From positions 1 through 6,196 of the forward strand of contig JAIOTH010000066.1 of assembly GCA_021106915.1 (NCBI GenBank): a DNA stretch of 6,196 nucleotides, written 5' to 3'. This stretch comes from a bacterium. Its GTDB lineage: Bacteria > Patescibacteriota > Patescibacteriia > UBA1558 > S5-K13. Under the pieces are notes generated by a model. That model did not search any database. It saw only the letters and a list, made by a program, of their open reading frames with translations, and had not been told where the DNA came from. This document shows, piece after piece, positions 4,877 through 6,196 of this stretch (position 1 is the first letter of the stretch; the number at the start of each line of letters is the position of its first letter). Position numbers and translations under genes: made by a program.

Positions 4877-5695
4877 TTATCCTTTTTTCTTATCAATTAA
4901 AAATTTTACAATAGAAACTGTTGATTTATGCTTTTGAGGAGGGTACCAATCTTGGAATTTTATTAAGGGATATTTTTGATGTTTTTGAAAAATATATTTT
5001 TCGTTTTTATTCCAATTAGTAATTACTTTTTTAGGATGAGAAAAGTCTATTTTTTGTTCGTAGTCAATTAGAGTTCGATTTAAATATAAAAATCCATCTG
5101 GAAATTTTTTAGAAATTCGTAAGGTAAACTCCCAGTCTTCCCAAAAGTCCATTTTTTCGTCCCATTTGCCAACTTTTTTAATGATTTCTTTTTTATGGAC
5201 TAAGGTATTGGTATCAATTAAAATTTTTCTTTGCCATAACCTTTTTAAGTCAAAGTATTTGCCGTGATTTGTTGTTTCATCCCTTAAAATATCTTCCTTG
5301 CCCTGAGCATCAATTATTTTTAAGCGATAATTTTTTTTAGCAAAGATGATTACTTTTTCAGGAAATTTAGTAAAAGCCTTTAAATATGATTCCAAAAAAT
5401 CTTTATGCCATTCATTGTCGCTATCTAAATAAGCGATATATTTTCCTTGGGATTTTTTAAGAGCATAATTACGAGCATGAGATGCTCCTTTGTTTTTAGG
5501 TAATTTAAAGTATTTAAGACGGGGATCACTATATATTTCAATTAATTCTTTGGTTTTATCAGTAGAAGCGTCGTCGACTATAATTAATTCAAAAAAAGGA
5601 TAGGTTTGACTTAAAACCGAGTTAATAGCTCGCCATAATAAATGGCATCTATTATAAGTGGGTATTATTATTGAAAATAGAGTGTTTTTTTCCAT
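4877..5695 (-). CDS. Family 2 (GT-A) glycosyltransferase
   Basis: The 272 residues form a GT-A fold inverting glycosyltransferase that adds a sugar from a nucleotide donor to a cell-surface polymer or lipid acceptor. It begins with the strand FSIIIPTYNR (7-16), followed by INSVLSQTYPFFELIIVDDASTD (24-46), which holds the donor-binding acidic residues. GASHARNYALKKSQGKYIAYLDSDNEW (70-96) contains the DxD metal site D91-S-D93. The probable catalytic base lies in the WEDWEF segment (185-190, E186 or D187). There is no signal peptide or membrane helix, so it acts on the cytoplasmic face. The donor and product cannot be told from sequence. ATG at 5695 is preceded four bases upstream by AAGAGA, the only Shine-Dalgarno-like site in the window. 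This region is repeated in inverted form at 5833-5858. Confidence 0.92.
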   Translation of the reverse strand: MEKNTLFSIIIPTYNRCHLLWRAINSVLSQTYPFFELIIVDDASTDKTKELIEIYSDPRLKYFKLPKNKGASHARNYALKKSQGKYIAYLDSDNEWHKDFLESYLKAFTKFPEKVIIFAKKNYRLKIIDAQGKEDILRDETTNHGKYFDLKRLWQRKILIDTNTLVHKKEIIKKVGKWDEKMDFWEDWEFTLRISKKFPDGFLYLNRTLIDYEQKIDFSHPKKVITNWNKNEKYIFQKHQKYPLIKFQDWYPPQKHKSTVSIVKFLIDKKKG

Positions 5696-5858
5696 AAGAT
5701 CTCTTACAAAATAATCTTTCTATTACGATTTAATATTTCTGGCTACAAATTATTTAAAATTCGTAGCTTATATTCTACATATTACTACTCGTTTTTCATA
5801 ATTTTCGCTTAAAAATATTTAAATCTCACTACGAAAATTATTCCGCAAGAGATCTATG
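5693..5858. repeat. Long imperfect inverted repeat starting at the glycosyltransferase start codon
   Basis: The left arm (5693-5716, beginning CATAAGATCTCTT) and the reverse complement of the right arm (5833-5858, beginning CATAGATCTCTT) share GATCTCTT exactly. They continue similarly through AATAAT and TTTC for about 24 bases. The arms therefore hold two outward-facing AAGAGATC-T(T)ATG units. The left one is the real glycosyltransferase start; the right one opens a frame that stops after two codons (ATG AAT TAA). Inside lie further stems such as GCTAC (5743-5747)/GTAGC near 5762 and ATAATTTTCG/CGAAAATTAT. It may be a degenerate palindromic element or a duplicated divergent control region. 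Confidence 0.5.
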
Positions 5859-5910
5859 AATTAATAATATACTATTAAAAATTAAAACACAATGCTAATT
5901 ATAAAAATAT

Positions 5911-6026
5911 TTATCAACAGTTGAGTTGGTAAACTGTTGATAACTTATTAGTGGCTAATAACTATTACCTATTTATCCACAGGTTTATGAACAACATGTG
6001 AATAACTTTTGACGGATCTGTCAAAA
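5911..6026. other. Putative chromosomal replication origin (oriC): DnaA-box cluster
   Basis: Five DnaA-box-like 9-mers lie within 95 bases: TTATCAACA (5911-5919, plus), TTATCAACA on the minus strand (5943-5935), the perfect consensus TTATCCACA (5973-5981, plus), the weaker TTATGAACA (5985-5993, plus) and TTATTCACA on the minus strand (6005-5997). The first two are arms of a 12-bp perfect inverted repeat, TTATCAACAGTT (5911-5922) with AACTGTTGATAA (5932-5943). Two more palindromes follow: TTATTAG-TGG-CTAATAA (5945-5961) and TTTTGAC...GTCAAAA (6007-6026) around GGATCT. An AT-only run (about 6023-6041) beside it could be the unwinding element. The cluster sits in a 500-base gene-free stretch. 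It could instead be an autoregulatory DnaA site. Confidence 0.7.
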
Positions 6027-6084
6027 TTATTTTTAATTAAGGGTGTAAAGCTATTTTTTGGCTTGAATAAAGCGTTATTGGGTA

Positions 6085-6113
6085 TTGACTTTTTTATTTA
6101 GCTATGCTATAAT
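6085..6113 (+). promoter_or_regulatory. Strong sigma-70 promoter reading rightward
   Basis: TTGACT (6085-6090) is a 5/6 match to the -35 box and TATAAT (6108-6113) a perfect -10 box, separated by the ideal 17 bases. Transcription would start near 6120 and run out of the window. No start codon with a sustained frame appears before 6196, so the leader is at least about 75 bases. Its place just beyond the DnaA boxes suggests that it drives dnaA or rpmH, but this is inference. Confidence 0.75.
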
Positions 6114-6121
6114 TATATCAG

Positions 6122-6141
6122 AACATTAAAAAAATGTTTTT
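6122..6141 (+). promoter_or_regulatory. Possible leader hairpin followed by a T-run
   Basis: AACATT (6122-6127) pairs with AATGTT (6133-6138) around an A-rich loop, and the Ts continue to 6141. It would form within the first bases of the transcript from the promoter at 6085-6113. The stem has one GC pair per arm and is weak, so an attenuator role is speculative. Confidence 0.25.
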
Positions 6142-6196
6142 CTAAACAGCCTTTTTTAGATCTTTATCTACAAAAAGAAACAAAAACAAAAAAATA

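Overview
The window is strongly AT-rich. All genes seen lie on the minus strand and carry genomic-housekeeping or cell-envelope functions. A lineage within the Candidate Phyla Radiation (Patescibacteria, perhaps Parcubacteria) is my best inference. The reasons are a stand-alone GlmU-type uridylyltransferase domain, small GIY-YIG proteins, an L19 with a lysine-rich N-terminal extension, CCA-encoded tRNAs, few Shine-Dalgarno sequences, and GC-rich palindromes scattered in AT-rich spacers. TGA is used as a stop: it forms a 4-base ATGA overlap at 150-153 and ends the uridylyltransferase gene. Genetic code 11 is therefore favoured over the UGA=Gly code of some related lineages.

Layout from left to right. 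1-731: an ECF-type sigma factor, translationally coupled to a downstream membrane protein that runs off the window (probable sigma/anti-sigma pair). 732-2061: an RNA-gene and repeat region with tRNA-Leu(GAG), tRNA-Val(TAC) and tRNA-Ala(TGC), a small GIY-YIG nuclease gene, the C-terminal remnant of a second GIY-YIG gene, and a broken tRNA-Leu copy. 2062-2508: ribosomal protein L19 (rplS). 2757-3548: a GlmU-N-like nucleotidyltransferase. 3632-4654: the pilus retraction ATPase PilT. 4877-5695: a family 2 glycosyltransferase. 5696-6196: a 500-base gene-free stretch with inverted repeats, a DnaA-box cluster that looks like the chromosomal origin, and a strong rightward promoter whose gene (possibly dnaA) lies beyond the window.

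The most unusual feature is in the tRNA region. Each of the three intact tRNA genes is followed, starting in its encoded CCA, by a palindromic element that ends in the same short signature (TGGCnGTGCCAT on the plus strand, at 1027, 1503 and 1817). The elements after tRNA-Ala and tRNA-Val are clearly homologous and each is followed by GIY-YIG coding sequence, intact in one case and decayed in the other. A related core sits in a 56-bp insertion that splits a tRNA-Leu D-arm fragment at 1959-2037. Together these suggest an undescribed tRNA-targeting palindromic repeat family, possibly linked to GIY-YIG proteins. The mobility and the link are inference.
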